Shown here: one piece after another, positions 46,295-55,419 of the stretch
How the letters are laid out: each line of letters starts with the position of its first letter
Numbering within the stretch: position 1 is the stretch's first letter
Assembly: GCF_001475935.1 (NCBI RefSeq)
Contig: NZ_LDQA01000008.1
Span: 62,001 to 126,000, forward strand
DNA: 64,000 nt
Direction: 5' to 3'
Source: Aureimonas ureilytica
Lineage (GTDB): Bacteria > Pseudomonadota > Alphaproteobacteria > Rhizobiales > Rhizobiaceae
The notes under the pieces: generated by a model
Told to the model about the DNA's origin: nothing
Seen by the model: only the letters and a program-made list of their open reading frames with translations
The model's database searches: none
Made by a program: the position numbers and the translations under genes

Positions 46295-47402
46295 CGGCGA
46301 CCGCGGCCGGAAGGGCCGTTGCCAGCCCGGCGCAGAAGGCATCGTCCGATGGCTCAGCCCGCCCCGGCGCGCCGACCTCATAGGGCGGGCGCAGCCATCT
46401 GACGATCCGCAACGCGCCGCCATCCGGCCCTTCGAAGCGCAGGAAGGCGTGGCGCGCGGCCGCCACGCTGCCATCGGCGCGTTGCAGCGCCGCCTCCACC
46501 ATGAAGTCGGTGCGCGGGCTTGCCAACTGCCAGCGCGCGAGCGCCGGCTGTTTCAGCACGTCCGCCGTCAGCAGCCCGGCGGTTGCGCCCGGTGTCTGCG
46601 ACAGATCCAGCCCGGCGCGCGGATTGGCGACGGTGAAGAGGGGGCGCAGGCGCGCGACCAAGGCCGGCATTGCGGAGGGAAGGCGCGCGATCTCCTCCAC
46701 ATCCACGAAAGGCCGGTTGGCCGGCCCCCAGGCGAGGCCCGCCTGTCGATATTGCGCGCGCTCGCCGATCCCGTTCTCCTGCGGCGCGTCGTCGGGGTCG
46801 CGAAAGTCGCCGATCTCGTCGGCCAGCCGGCGGGCCGTTTCGCTATCCAGTCCGGCGGCCTGAAGAAACTCGCGCAGCATGGGCACGGACGCGCCGTTGA
46901 GATCGATCAGCGCGCCCTGATCCACCGCCCGCACGGTAAGCGTGCCGCCCTGCGGACGATGGCAGATGAGGGGAATGCCATCGACGGGCAGCGGCAGCGG
47001 GGGGAGGGGCGCGGCTTGCACCTTCCCGCCCGAGAGCGCGGCAGCGACGAGATCGGCCTCGCTTGGCGCTGCCACCTTGGGCGGGCGCAAGGCATCGGCC
47101 GCATAGAGCGCGACGCCATCGATCTCGGCCTGTGCGCGCGCCATTTCGCTGAGATTCCCGGTTTGCAGGGTCAGGATGCGGGCGCGCAAGGCGAAGCTCG
47201 CCGCAACCGCGACGAACAGGAGCGCGGCGAGAAGCACCGACAGAAGAACGAATCCGGCTTCACCATCACTGGCCTCGGCGTCGTCCGTCCGGGTTCCGGG
47301 CCGCGGCGAAAGGCAGGCCATGAGGAGACCGACAAACCTCGAGCGCCCCGCCACCGAGCGACCCGGCGTATCGGGGGAGCGTGGGGAACGCCGCAAGATC
47401 AC
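46284..47402 (-). CDS. gspK: Type II secretion minor pseudopilin GspK
   Basis: A 372-aa protein with a long leader, then DGEAGFVLLSVLLAALLFVA (about residues 46-65), the prepilin hydrophobic helix. The large globular domain contains the GspK helix-hairpin region VRAVDQGALIDLN...PMLREFLQAAGLD...RRLADEIGDFRDPDD. GspK caps the pseudopilus tip. The start GTG at 47402 has GAGGCGG nearby; ATG at 47321 is an alternative. It is the last gene of the minus-strand gsp operon, 8 bp after gspD. Confidence 0.85.
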   Translation of the reverse strand: MILRRSPRSPDTPGRSVAGRSRFVGLLMACLSPRPGTRTDDAEASDGEAGFVLLSVLLAALLFVAVAASFALRARILTLQTGNLSEMARAQAEIDGVALYAADALRPPKVAAPSEADLVAAALSGGKVQAAPLPPLPLPVDGIPLICHRPQGGTLTVRAVDQGALIDLNGASVPMLREFLQAAGLDSETARRLADEIGDFRDPDDAPQENGIGERAQYRQAGLAWGPANRPFVDVEEIARLPSAMPALVARLRPLFTVANPRAGLDLSQTPGATAGLLTADVLKQPALARWQLASPRTDFMVEAALQRADGSVAAARHAFLRFEGPDGGALRIVRWLRPPYEVGAPGRAEPSDDAFCAGLATALPAAVAVKR

Positions 47403-47410
47403 GGCCGCCT

Positions 47411-48778
47411 CTAGCGCGTGATGCGCTGGACCGTGCTGGGGCGGCCTTCGTCCAGCCCGAGCCGGGCGAGATTGTCGCGGAACTCGCGGGTCACAGCCTC
47501 GGCCTCGCTGCCATTGCGCATGACGCGGGGGCGGATGAAGATCACGAGTTCAGTGCGCTTCTTCACGTCGCTTCGGTTGCGGAAGGCCGCGCCGATCACC
47601 GGCACGTCGCCGAGCACGGGCACCTTGTCGTCGCCCTTTTCGCGCGAGTCCTGCACGAGGCCGCCGAGCGCGATGCTCTGCCCATCGTCCACCGCCACCG
47701 TGGTCGAGACCTTGCGCTGGCGGATCGTGGGCGAGTCGATGCCCGAGGAGGTCGTGCGCACGACATCGCTCACCTCCTGCTCGATATTGAGGAGGACATG
47801 GCCGTTGGAATTGATGCGCGGCGTCACCGACAGGATCACGCCCGTGTCCTTCATCTCGACGCGGTTGACGATCGGCGCGTCGATGGAAGCGGAGGTCGCC
47901 GTCGCCGTCTGCGTGACGATCGGCACCTGATCGCCGATCTGAAGGCGCGCGGTGCGGTTGTCGAGAACGGTCAGCGTCGGCGAGGATATGACCTTGACGT
48001 TCGTGACGGCGGCGAGCGCGTTGATCACGACCTGGAAATTCGCCTGAGCCAGCATGTAGGAGAAGCCCGGCGCGATGGCCGCGACCGCGCCGCTGGCGGC
48101 GTCCGACAGCTTCACCTTGCCGCCGCCCCCATGCTCGAAGAACCAGCGCAGGCCGAATTTCAGCTGATCGTTCAGCGTCACTTCCGCGATCACGGCTTCG
48201 ATCAGCACCTGATTGGCCATGCGGTCGGACGAGGTCAGGATCGGCAGGAGCCGGTCGTATTGCGCCTTGGTGGCCACCACGATCAGCGCGTTGTTGGGCT
48301 CGTCGGCCACCACCGCCATCTTGGCCGCGCCGAAGGCGGGCGTGTCGGCTGCCGCGATTCCGCTGATGGCGCCGGCCGCCGCCCCGTCGCTGCCGGTGTC
48401 GGAATCGCGAAGCCCGACGCTGGAGCGCAGCGCCGTCATGCCGCTGGCGACGCCGGAGGACTCGATGCCCGACAACATGCCTTGAACGATGGTCGCGAGT
48501 TCCTTGGCCGGTCGGTTCTCGACCTTGTAGACGAAGGTCTGCTGGCCGTTGGCCGAGGCCACGTAGTCGAACTTGGCGACGTAATCGCGCGCCCGGTCGA
48601 GAAGCCGCCGGTTGGCCGCGATCACCAGGATCGAGTTCAACTCGCGGCTCGGCACGAAGCGAACGGTGCCCTGGGCCGGTCCTTCCGCGCCGCCGTAGAC
48701 GGCGTCGAGTTGCTTGGCGATGGCGTTCGGATCGCCGCCGCCGGACAGCGGGAAGATCGCGGCGGATTGATTGCGCAT
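47411..48778 (-). CDS. gspD: Type II secretin GspD, C-terminal part after an in-frame stop
   Basis: 455 codons from an ATG that immediately follows the in-frame TGA at 48781-48779. It continues the secretin: N1 end and N2 (VRFVPSRELNSILVIAANRR), N3 (FVYKVENRPAKELATIVQ), then the secretin barrel with VISSPTLTVLDNRTARLQIG, the VPVLGDVPVIGAAFR motif and ELVIFIRPRVM. Without the N-terminal lipoprotein signal this part would have no export signal. It could be produced by re-initiation at the TGA-ATG junction, by readthrough, or not at all. Confidence 0.85.
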   Translation of the reverse strand: MRNQSAAIFPLSGGGDPNAIAKQLDAVYGGAEGPAQGTVRFVPSRELNSILVIAANRRLLDRARDYVAKFDYVASANGQQTFVYKVENRPAKELATIVQGMLSGIESSGVASGMTALRSSVGLRDSDTGSDGAAAGAISGIAAADTPAFGAAKMAVVADEPNNALIVVATKAQYDRLLPILTSSDRMANQVLIEAVIAEVTLNDQLKFGLRWFFEHGGGGKVKLSDAASGAVAAIAPGFSYMLAQANFQVVINALAAVTNVKVISSPTLTVLDNRTARLQIGDQVPIVTQTATATSASIDAPIVNRVEMKDTGVILSVTPRINSNGHVLLNIEQEVSDVVRTTSSGIDSPTIRQRKVSTTVAVDDGQSIALGGLVQDSREKGDDKVPVLGDVPVIGAAFRNRSDVKKRTELVIFIRPRVMRNGSEAEAVTREFRDNLARLGLDEGRPSTVQRITR

Positions 48779-49561
48779 TCAGTCCACGTCGAACAGTTCG
48801 ATCGCGTCCTGCATGGAGCGGATCTGGTCGTTGGTGCCGTTCAGGATCAGAATGTTGCGGGTCGCATCCGCGCGCATCACGCCATTGGGCGAAATGGGCT
48901 TCAGGATGCGCTCCATTTCGAGCGCGGAGACGAATTTGAGCGGCACGATGCGCGCGCCCGTGCCGACCTGAAGATCGCCCGGCCGGGACATGCCGACGCT
49001 GCCGGTGTGAATGGCGTCGGTGTCCGACGTGATGGAATAGGTGTCGCCCTGCTTGGCGATCGCGAGGCCCTTGGCGGCGAGCACGGACTGGAAACTATCC
49101 ACAAGCGCCTGTTTCGAAACGGGCCGCGCGGTTTGCAGCGTCACCGTGCCCGACACATTGTCGCCCATGGCGAAGGTCCCGCCCAGGATTTCCACGAAGA
49201 TGGCATTGGCGGCCGTGCGGATCGGCACGTCCACGAGGTTCAACGTCACCTTGTCGCCGGACTGGGTATAAAGGCGCGGCGAGGCCGGGCCGCCTGCCGT
49301 GCCGCCCGAGAGAACCACCTCGGAGGGCGCGCGGCGGAAGGACGAGCCGAAAATGCCTTCGCGCCGGCTGGCGCGCGGCTTGCCGAGCGAGCGCGTTGCC
49401 TCCAGCCCACTGCGCACCTCGGTGGTGCGCGTGCCGGGCGCGGTGGCGGTGGTGCATGCGGAGAGGAGCTGCGTCAGGGCGAGAAGCGTCAGGCCGGAAC
49501 GCCGCAGAGTGCTGCCCCGTCCCCCAGTTCCGATCCGCGCCCATAGTGCCATGTCGATCAT
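48779..49561 (-). CDS. gspD: Type II secretin GspD, N-terminal part (lipoprotein signal, N0 and part of N1)
   Basis: 260 codons. A lipoprotein signal ends with LLSAC (C36), followed by a linker and the N0 domain (KVTLNLVDVPIRTAANAIFVEILG) and most of N1 (IVPLKFVSALEMERILKP). It ends FDVD-stop, exactly where intact GspD proteins read FDVDW; the tryptophan codon TGG appears as TGA. Together with the next frame it makes a secretin of about 716 aa, so this is one gene broken by a single nonsense codon. A promoter candidate lies 50-80 bp upstream. Confidence 0.85.
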   Translation of the reverse strand: MIDMALWARIGTGGRGSTLRRSGLTLLALTQLLSACTTATAPGTRTTEVRSGLEATRSLGKPRASRREGIFGSSFRRAPSEVVLSGGTAGGPASPRLYTQSGDKVTLNLVDVPIRTAANAIFVEILGGTFAMGDNVSGTVTLQTARPVSKQALVDSFQSVLAAKGLAIAKQGDTYSITSDTDAIHTGSVGMSRPGDLQVGTGARIVPLKFVSALEMERILKPISPNGVMRADATRNILILNGTNDQIRSMQDAIELFDVD

Positions 49562-49609
49562 TCCAGGAGCGCCGACCGGCCCTTGGAGAAGCCGGCGGAC
49601 GCGCTAAGC

Positions 49610-49638
49610 GATAGGTTAGCCGACCATTAACCATTCAA
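49610..49638 (-). promoter_or_regulatory. Candidate internal promoter before gspD
   Basis: On the minus strand TTGAAT (49638-49633), a 17-bp spacer and CCTATC (49615-49610) resemble an alphaproteobacterial sigma-70 promoter in the 111-bp gap between gspJ and gspD, where the other gsp genes overlap. The match is moderate. Confidence 0.35.
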
Positions 49639-49672
49639 AATGGATCGAACCTGTCGGGGTCCTGCCGCTGCG

Positions 49673-50341
49673 TCACGGGCGCGGTGCGGCGTCGAGCGGC
49701 TGACGATTGGCGCGCTTGTCCGGCGGCAGCGCCGTCGCCATCGGGCGAACGACGAGCGTCGGGACGCTGCGGCGATCGCCGGCTTTCAGCCCGATGTCGA
49801 TGCGCACCAAAGCCGGCGGCGCGCCGTCCCGCTGCCACGCCGCGCGCCAGAGCGGGACCCCATCCGGGCCCGGCTCGCCATAGGCGAAGCGGAGAGAGGC
49901 GACATCGGGGATCAGGACCGTGCGGCTGGCCGCGCGCGACAAGTCTCCCGAGGCGATGGCTCGGCGCTCCACGAGATCCAGCCCGCCCTGCGCGCCGGGC
50001 TCCAGCGCCAGTGTGATCTCGTTCAGCCCGCCCACTTCCAGAAGCGGATCGGCGGGCGCCAGGAACGCCAGCGTCTCGGCTTGGCCGCGAAAAGGCGCGC
50101 CGCCGACGAGCCTGAGATCGGCCACCGTTTCGCTGAGCGTGCGCCGAAGATGCTCACGTACGGCCGTCAGTTCCGCGCTCCGGTCGATACGCGTGGCGAG
50201 CGGGGCCATGCGCGTGATCGTCCCGACACCCTGCCCGATGAAGAGGGCGATCAGCGACAGGAGCGCGAGCCCGACCAGAAGCTCGACCACACTCGTGCCG
50301 GCGTCGCCGCGCTCCATGCCCTCGTCAGCGGCCATCGCCAT
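49673..50341 (-). CDS. gspJ: Type II secretion minor pseudopilin GspJ
   Basis: A 222-aa prepilin-like protein. The leader ends DAGTSVVELLVGLALLSLIALFIGQG, with E at +5 of the pilin helix. The C-terminal beta-rich domain shows the GspJ pattern VRRTLSETVADLRLVGG...LEVGGLNEITLAL. It overlaps gspI by 17 bp. GspJ forms the pseudopilus tip complex with GspI and GspK. Confidence 0.82.
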   Translation of the reverse strand: MAMAADEGMERGDAGTSVVELLVGLALLSLIALFIGQGVGTITRMAPLATRIDRSAELTAVREHLRRTLSETVADLRLVGGAPFRGQAETLAFLAPADPLLEVGGLNEITLALEPGAQGGLDLVERRAIASGDLSRAASRTVLIPDVASLRFAYGEPGPDGVPLWRAAWQRDGAPPALVRIDIGLKAGDRRSVPTLVVRPMATALPPDKRANRQPLDAAPRP

Positions 50342-50750
50342 CTCGCGTGAGGATCAGGGTCGAGAGGAGGGAAGGTGGAGCGTGGCGCTCGCCCTTCGGC
50401 CCGACGCCGACCGAGAAGCGGAACAGCCGCGGCGCACCGGGCGGCGGGGGCAGGCCGGCGCTCCGGACGGGCGTAAGCTCCGTCCACCAGACCCAGCGTC
50501 CTTCCGTGCCCTCGCGTCGACCGGGCGTTGCGGGGTCGGCGGCACGGGCTTCCTCCATCAGCCGAGCGGCGATGTCGAGCTGCGCCTCGTGCGCCGCACT
50601 GGCGCCCCAGGCGAGGGTCGTGCCGGAAAAGGCGCGCATCATCGCAAGCGTGATCAGCGACAGGATCGCGAAGGCGACCAGCGCTTCCGCCAGTGCGAAG
50701 CCGGCGTCTCCGGCGGTTTCGTCCTTTGTCTGCGAAGGCGCGTCGCTCAC
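50325..50750 (-). CDS. gspI: Type II secretion minor pseudopilin GspI
   Basis: A 141-aa protein with a prepilin leader ending GDAGFALAEALVAFAILSLITLAMM. The short globular part includes AHEAQLDIAARLMEEAR and a tryptophan pair at RWVWWTELTPV, where GspI proteins have their strand region. It is coupled by 4-bp overlap to gspH. It nucleates the pseudopilus tip with GspJ and GspK. Confidence 0.82.
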   Translation of the reverse strand: MSDAPSQTKDETAGDAGFALAEALVAFAILSLITLAMMRAFSGTTLAWGASAAHEAQLDIAARLMEEARAADPATPGRREGTEGRWVWWTELTPVRSAGLPPPPGAPRLFRFSVGVGPKGERHAPPSLLSTLILTRDGDGR

Positions 50751-51199
50751 CGCGCGGCCCTTTGCACAGCGCCCGTCAGCCAGTTCACCTCCACCATGCG
50801 CCGCAGGCCCGCCCCGGCGATCTCGACCTTGCCCCCCGTCGAGCGTCCGTCCGGCAGGAAGGCGATGGTCGCCTCGCCCGTGCCGGCGCGCCCGGCCTCG
50901 CGCGCGGTGGTGAGTTGCAGCGTGATCCCGTCCGGCAGCGGAAAAGGCTGAGCGCCCTCGCGCCGCCAGAGCCGCGCCGCGCCATCGAAGGCTAGGCTGC
51001 GCATCCGGCCCGAGCGCATGGCGTCGAGCCGCGTGCTCTGGAGATCGGCCACCAGCCGATCCTCCGTCGCCGCCACCATGCGCGCCGGGCGGTTGCCGGC
51101 CAAAGCGTAGGACGAGCCGGCGGCGACAAGCGCCATGATGGCGAGCACCACCAGCATCTCGACCAGCGTGAAGCCCGCATCGCTGCCGCGCGCGTTCAT
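50747..51199 (-). CDS. gspH: Type II secretion minor pseudopilin GspH
   Basis: A 150-aa protein. The prepilin motif is SDAGFTLVEMLVVLAIMALVAA (G-F cleavage, E at +5). The globular domain is GspH/FimT-like (LVADLQSTRLDAMRSGRMRSLAFDG, then beta strands) and lacks the calcium-binding aspartates and DPWG-like region of the major pseudopilin GspG. The ATG overlaps the gspF stop by 4 bp, leaving no room for gspG. Confidence 0.83.
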   Translation of the reverse strand: MNARGSDAGFTLVEMLVVLAIMALVAAGSSYALAGNRPARMVAATEDRLVADLQSTRLDAMRSGRMRSLAFDGAARLWRREGAQPFPLPDGITLQLTTAREAGRAGTGEATIAFLPDGRSTGGKVEIAGAGLRRMVEVNWLTGAVQRAAR

Positions 51200-52410
51200 C
51201 GGATCGCGAGATCGTTGACGGAAAAGATCGCGCTCATGATCGACAGGATCAGGCCGCCGACGAACAGGCCGAGACACCCGGTGATGACGGGCGTCATCAC
51301 GGCGAAGAGCCGGCCGATGCGGGTTTCGACGGCTTCCTCGTGCAGTTCCGCGGCGCGGATCAGCATGTCGGGCACGCGGTTCACCTCTTCGCCGACCGCG
51401 ATCATCTGGAGCGTCAGAGGGGAGACGGGCTCAAGCTTCGAGAGGGCGGCGGCGAGGCGCGCGCCCTCCGGGATGCGCCGTGCGGCGTCCTCCAGCGCGC
51501 GGCGGAAGACGAGTCGGCGCGCCACCGGGCGCGTTGCGGCAATGGCCGCCGGCAGGCCCACTTCGGCCCCCAGAAGCGTGCCGAGCGTGCGGCACAGACG
51601 CCCCGCCTCGATGCCGATGAGGACGGGGCCGATCAGCGGCGCGCGCAGGAGCGCGCCCTCGCGCCAGTCCGCAAAGCCCGGCCGACGCCACAGCGCGACG
51701 AGGCCGGCCAGAGCCCCGCCGAGCCCCAGCGCCAGCGCCAGCCCATGTTCGGTCACGAGCGCTTCCAGATTGCGCGTCAGCGCGATGACGCCGGGCGTCT
51801 CGACGCCGGGCTGATCGAACAAGGGCTCCAGCGAGGGCACGAGCACCCCGACCACAAGGCCGACGATGCCGAGCGCCATCACGAAGAGCAGCGAAGGGTA
51901 GATCAGCGCCGAAACCACGGTCCGCCGGATATCCTCGGCGCGGGTCAGCGATACGGCGAGATCGGCCAGCACCTTGCCCAGCGTGCCGGTCAGCTCGCCC
52001 GCCGCCGTCACCTCCACGACCTCGCGCGGGAAGATCTTGGGATGGCGGGCAAAGACGCGCGACAGCGAGATGCCGGACAGAACGTCGGCGAGCACCTTGT
52101 CCAGCGTCGGGCGCAGGGCTTTGGGCGATTGGCGGATGGCGAGGCGCAGCGCGCGGTCCACCGTCAGCTCCGCGCCGAGCAACGTCGCCAGATCCTTGAC
52201 GAAGGCCAGAAGCTCGCCGCGCTTCACGCCGCCGGTGCCGAAGAGATCGCGCTGCCAGATGCTGTCCTTCTGGGCGACGGGCTCGACTTTGAGAACGCGT
52301 AGGCCGCCCGCACCGGCCAAGGCGGTGGCCCGCGCGCGGCTATCGGCCTCGACGCGGCCACTGCGCTTCATCCCGCGCTCGTCCAGCGCCTCGAAGCGGA
52401 ACCAGGTCAC
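51196..52410 (-). CDS. gspF: Type II secretion inner-membrane platform protein GspF
   Basis: A 404-aa protein starting with GTG in a 4-bp overlap with gspE. It has two T2SSF domains, at about residues 70-190 and 270-390, separated and followed by transmembrane segments (FVMALGIVGLVVGVLVP near 170-187 and CLGLFVGGLILSIMSAIF at the end). The N-terminus FRFEALDERGMKRSGRVEADSRARA is family-typical. It anchors the assembly platform and interacts with GspE and GspL. Confidence 0.92.
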   Translation of the reverse strand: MTWFRFEALDERGMKRSGRVEADSRARATALAGAGGLRVLKVEPVAQKDSIWQRDLFGTGGVKRGELLAFVKDLATLLGAELTVDRALRLAIRQSPKALRPTLDKVLADVLSGISLSRVFARHPKIFPREVVEVTAAGELTGTLGKVLADLAVSLTRAEDIRRTVVSALIYPSLLFVMALGIVGLVVGVLVPSLEPLFDQPGVETPGVIALTRNLEALVTEHGLALALGLGGALAGLVALWRRPGFADWREGALLRAPLIGPVLIGIEAGRLCRTLGTLLGAEVGLPAAIAATRPVARRLVFRRALEDAARRIPEGARLAAALSKLEPVSPLTLQMIAVGEEVNRVPDMLIRAAELHEEAVETRIGRLFAVMTPVITGCLGLFVGGLILSIMSAIFSVNDLAIR

Positions 52411-54161
52411 AGCGCGTCCCCGCCGCCCAGATGTCGCAGCACTTCTTCCAGGCTCGTTTCCAGCGCCAGCGCCTTGTCGATGCCATTGTCCAGAAGCGTC
52501 TGCATGCCGCGCTCGCAGGCAGCCGTCTCGATTTCGCGTTCGGGACGCTCGGCCGCGATCATGGCCGACACGGCGCGATCGATCTCCAGCCCTTCGGCCA
52601 CCACGGTTCGCCCGCGATAGCCCGTGCCGTTGCAGGCGGGGCAGCCGACGGGATGGGCGAGCGCGATCGGGCCTGCGCCTTTCAAGGCCGGGCGCGCGCG
52701 CTCCAGAACGACGCGCTCGGCGAGGCTTGCCGGGCCTATTTGGCGGCAATCCGTGCAGAGAAGCCGAAGCAGACGCTGGGCGACGACGCCGTTCAACACG
52801 GCGGCTAGAAGATAGGGCTCGACGCCCATATCCACGAGACGCGTGACGGCGGCGGCGGCGGAGTTGGTGTGCAGCGTGGAGAGCACCAGATGCCCGGTCA
52901 GCGCGGCCTGCACGGCGATGCGCGCGGTTTCGCCGTCGCGGATTTCGCCGACCATCACGATGTCGGGGTCCTGGCGCAGAATGGAGCGCAGCGCGGCGGC
53001 GAAATCCAGCCCGATGGCCGCATGGGTCTGAACCTGCGTGATGCCCGACATGCGATATTCCACGGGGTCTTCCACCGTCACGATCTTGGTGGCGGTCGTG
53101 TTGAGCCCCTGAAGCAGCGTGTAGAGCGTCGTGGTCTTGCCCGAGCCGGTCGGGCCGGTGATCAGGAAGATGCCGTTCGGCCGGTCGGCCATAGCGCGGA
53201 TGCGCGCGCTCAAGGCCGGCGAGAAGCCGAGCGCGTCCGTGCCGCCCTCCTTGCGGGACTGGCCGAGAAGACGCAGCACCAGTCCTTCGCCATGGGCCGT
53301 GGGGAGAACCGACACGCGAACGTCCACCTCGCGCCCGCGATCCACCACCTTCATGCGCCCGTCCTGCGGCAGGCGGCGCTCGGCGATGTTGAGTTCGGCG
53401 AGGATCTTGATACGCGTCGAAAGGCCGGCATGAACGCTTTTCGGCAGGGTTTCGGGGCGCACCAGAACACCGTCCACCCGGAAGCGCGCAGTGAGATCGG
53501 TCTCGCCCGGCTCGATATGAATGTCGGACGCGCCCAGCTCGAAGGCCGTGCGCAGTAGAGACTGCGCAAGGCGGATGATGGGTGCCTGGCGCGCGGCGTC
53601 CTCCAGGCGCTCCGTGTCGCTGCCGAGACCGCCTTCCGCCCCGTCGTCCAGCGCCTCGGCCCCGTCCTCGCCGAAGAGACGACGCAGCGCCGCTTCGAAC
53701 TGGCTCGGGCCGATCAGCCGGAAATCCGCACCGCCCAAGCCATAGGCGAGCGCGCCGGTGAGGTCGGCCTGAAATGGATCGACCAGCGCGAGGCAAACGG
53801 GCGGGCCGCCTTTCACGGCCAGAACCCGCGCGCGGCGGCAGTAGTCGCCCGGCAGCTGCTCGGGCAGAACGGGCTCGGCGGGCAGGTCGTCGGCGTCCAC
53901 GGCGGGCAGGCCGGTATAGGCGGAGAGCGCCTCGATCAGATCGGCTTCGGATAGAAGGCCGAGTTCGGTGAGCACGATGGGGAGCGAGGTCTGCGTGGCG
54001 AGGGCGGCGCGCGCGCGGTCCGCGCTGATGGGTTCAAGCCGGCCCGTGCCCTGAAGGTGCTCCAGAAAGCCGAGCGCGCTCAAGGCATCGGCCGCGCGGC
54101 CGGCCTTGCGCTTGTCGGGCGCGGGCGAGCCGGGCCTTTTCTTCGATCCCCAAACCAGCAT
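52407..54161 (-). CDS. gspE: Type II secretion ATPase GspE
   Basis: A 584-aa hexameric ATPase. An N-terminal T2SSE_N domain (TELGLLSEADLIEALSAYTGLP, about 64-86) is followed by Walker A GPTGSGKTT (336-344), the Asp box VEDPVEYR, Walker B DIVMVGEIRD (400-409) and a His box. The zinc tetracysteine is complete: C469, C472, C507, C510. The ATG at 54161 begins the conserved protein; ribosome-binding site is weak. First gene of the minus-strand gsp operon, divergent from gspL. Confidence 0.93.
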   Translation of the reverse strand: MLVWGSKKRPGSPAPDKRKAGRAADALSALGFLEHLQGTGRLEPISADRARAALATQTSLPIVLTELGLLSEADLIEALSAYTGLPAVDADDLPAEPVLPEQLPGDYCRRARVLAVKGGPPVCLALVDPFQADLTGALAYGLGGADFRLIGPSQFEAALRRLFGEDGAEALDDGAEGGLGSDTERLEDAARQAPIIRLAQSLLRTAFELGASDIHIEPGETDLTARFRVDGVLVRPETLPKSVHAGLSTRIKILAELNIAERRLPQDGRMKVVDRGREVDVRVSVLPTAHGEGLVLRLLGQSRKEGGTDALGFSPALSARIRAMADRPNGIFLITGPTGSGKTTTLYTLLQGLNTTATKIVTVEDPVEYRMSGITQVQTHAAIGLDFAAALRSILRQDPDIVMVGEIRDGETARIAVQAALTGHLVLSTLHTNSAAAAVTRLVDMGVEPYLLAAVLNGVVAQRLLRLLCTDCRQIGPASLAERVVLERARPALKGAGPIALAHPVGCPACNGTGYRGRTVVAEGLEIDRAVSAMIAAERPEREIETAACERGMQTLLDNGIDKALALETSLEEVLRHLGGGDAL

Positions 54162-54336
54162 GGCCGTTCCGTCCCGTGCCGCCGGCAAAGACCGGCCCGC
54201 TCGAAAGGGAGCGGGGCGGGTCAGAGGCGCCGGCCCCTTCGACACAACAGGAGTTTGCTTAACAATCCGTAGACGGCTGCCGGATAGACTGCGGATCGAA
54301 CCGAAGGGAAGCCAGGCAGGCGAAGGCGAAGCGCAA

Positions 54337-55419
54337 GTGGTCGCACAGGAGAGCAAGCACGAGGCGCTGGCCGGGACGTCGCTCGCGGAGCGCGCGCGCG
54401 AGGCGCTCGGCTGGTGGCGGGACGAGCTGGCCGCGATGGTGCCGAACGCCCTGCGGGCGCGAAAGGCCGGTCGGCGCGCGGCGATCGACTGCGTGCTCCT
54501 GCCCGACGGGCGCGCGGCCGTAGCGCTGGCCGAGCCGCGCAAAGGCGCGCTGCCCGACCCGGCCGAGGCGCTGGCGAGCGGCCCTACGCTTGTCGCCCGG
54601 TTGCGCGCTTTGGCCGAACTTGCCCCGGAGCGCACCGTTCGACTTTCGGTGCCGCGCGATCTCTGCTTCATGCGCCGCACGCGCCTGCCGGCGCGCGCCC
54701 TCGGTCATGCCGGCGCGATCCTGCGCCACGAGGCGGAAGGGCTGATGCCCTTCGCCCCGGCCGAGATTCTCGGCGATTGGTATGTCGAGACCGAGGACAC
54801 GGACGCGCGCGAACTCAACATCGTGCATGTCGTGCTGGCCCGCCCGCGCATCCGCGCGCTGGAAGAGGCCATTGCGGAAGCGGGTTTGACGCTGGTGCGG
54901 ATCGGCGTCGGCCATGGGGAAGGCCGGCCGGTGCCGGTGGACCTTCTCTCCGTGGACGATCCGAGCCTGCTCGCCGGCGTGGCCGCGCTTTCGCCCTTCG
55001 CCAAGCTCGCGGGCGGCGCGGCGCTTCTGATCCTTCTCGCGACGCCCTTTCTGGCGATCGGGCAGCAGGAGGCCGAACTGGACGCGCTTCGCGCCGCCCG
55101 CGCCGCGTCGCCCAAGCCCGCCGTCGCCGCGCTGTCGGCCGGGGCCGTCGCGGATTTTCTGGATGCGCGCGCTTTGCGCCCGCCGGTGGCCCAGGTCCTC
55201 GATGATCTCGCCCGCACGCTGCCACGCGACGCCGTCCTGAGCGATCTTAAGCTCGAAGGCGATCGGCTGACCATCGGCCTGCAGGGCGCGGAGAGGGCGC
55301 GCGCGGCACTGCGCGACAGCGCGCTCTTGGCTCCCGCGCCGGGCGACGCCGCGCCGGGCCAACTCGCCTTCACGCTTCGGGCGCTGGATGCGTCCGGCGG
55401 TGAGGGCTCCCAGCCATGA
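54337..55419 (+). CDS. gspL: Type II secretion protein GspL
   Basis: About 360 aa. A cytoplasmic actin-like part includes AIDCVLLPDGRAAVALAEPR and FMRRTRLPARALGHAGAILRHEAEGLMPF. One transmembrane segment (LAGGAALLILLATPFLAIG, about 222-241) is followed by a periplasmic ferredoxin-like domain ending LKLEGDRLTIGLQGAERARAAL. The start is uncertain; GTG at 54337 is chosen as no better site is visible. It links GspE to the periplasm and pairs with GspM, which overlaps it by 4 bp. Confidence 0.82.
   Translation: MVAQESKHEALAGTSLAERAREALGWWRDELAAMVPNALRARKAGRRAAIDCVLLPDGRAAVALAEPRKGALPDPAEALASGPTLVARLRALAELAPERTVRLSVPRDLCFMRRTRLPARALGHAGAILRHEAEGLMPFAPAEILGDWYVETEDTDARELNIVHVVLARPRIRALEEAIAEAGLTLVRIGVGHGEGRPVPVDLLSVDDPSLLAGVAALSPFAKLAGGAALLILLATPFLAIGQQEAELDALRAARAASPKPAVAALSAGAVADFLDARALRPPVAQVLDDLARTLPRDAVLSDLKLEGDRLTIGLQGAERARAALRDSALLAPAPGDAAPGQLAFTLRALDASGGEGSQP

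Noticed and set aside
48779-48781. Selenocysteine insertion at the in-frame TGA of gspD
   Set aside because: No SECIS-like hairpin is visible directly after the TGA, GspD has no known selenoprotein form and the expected residue is tryptophan. A nonsense change or sequencing error is far simpler.
50747-51199. Reading the pseudopilin after gspF as GspG
   Set aside because: Its globular part follows the GspH/FimT pattern and lacks the GspG calcium-binding loop and DPWG-type segment, despite the gene order position.
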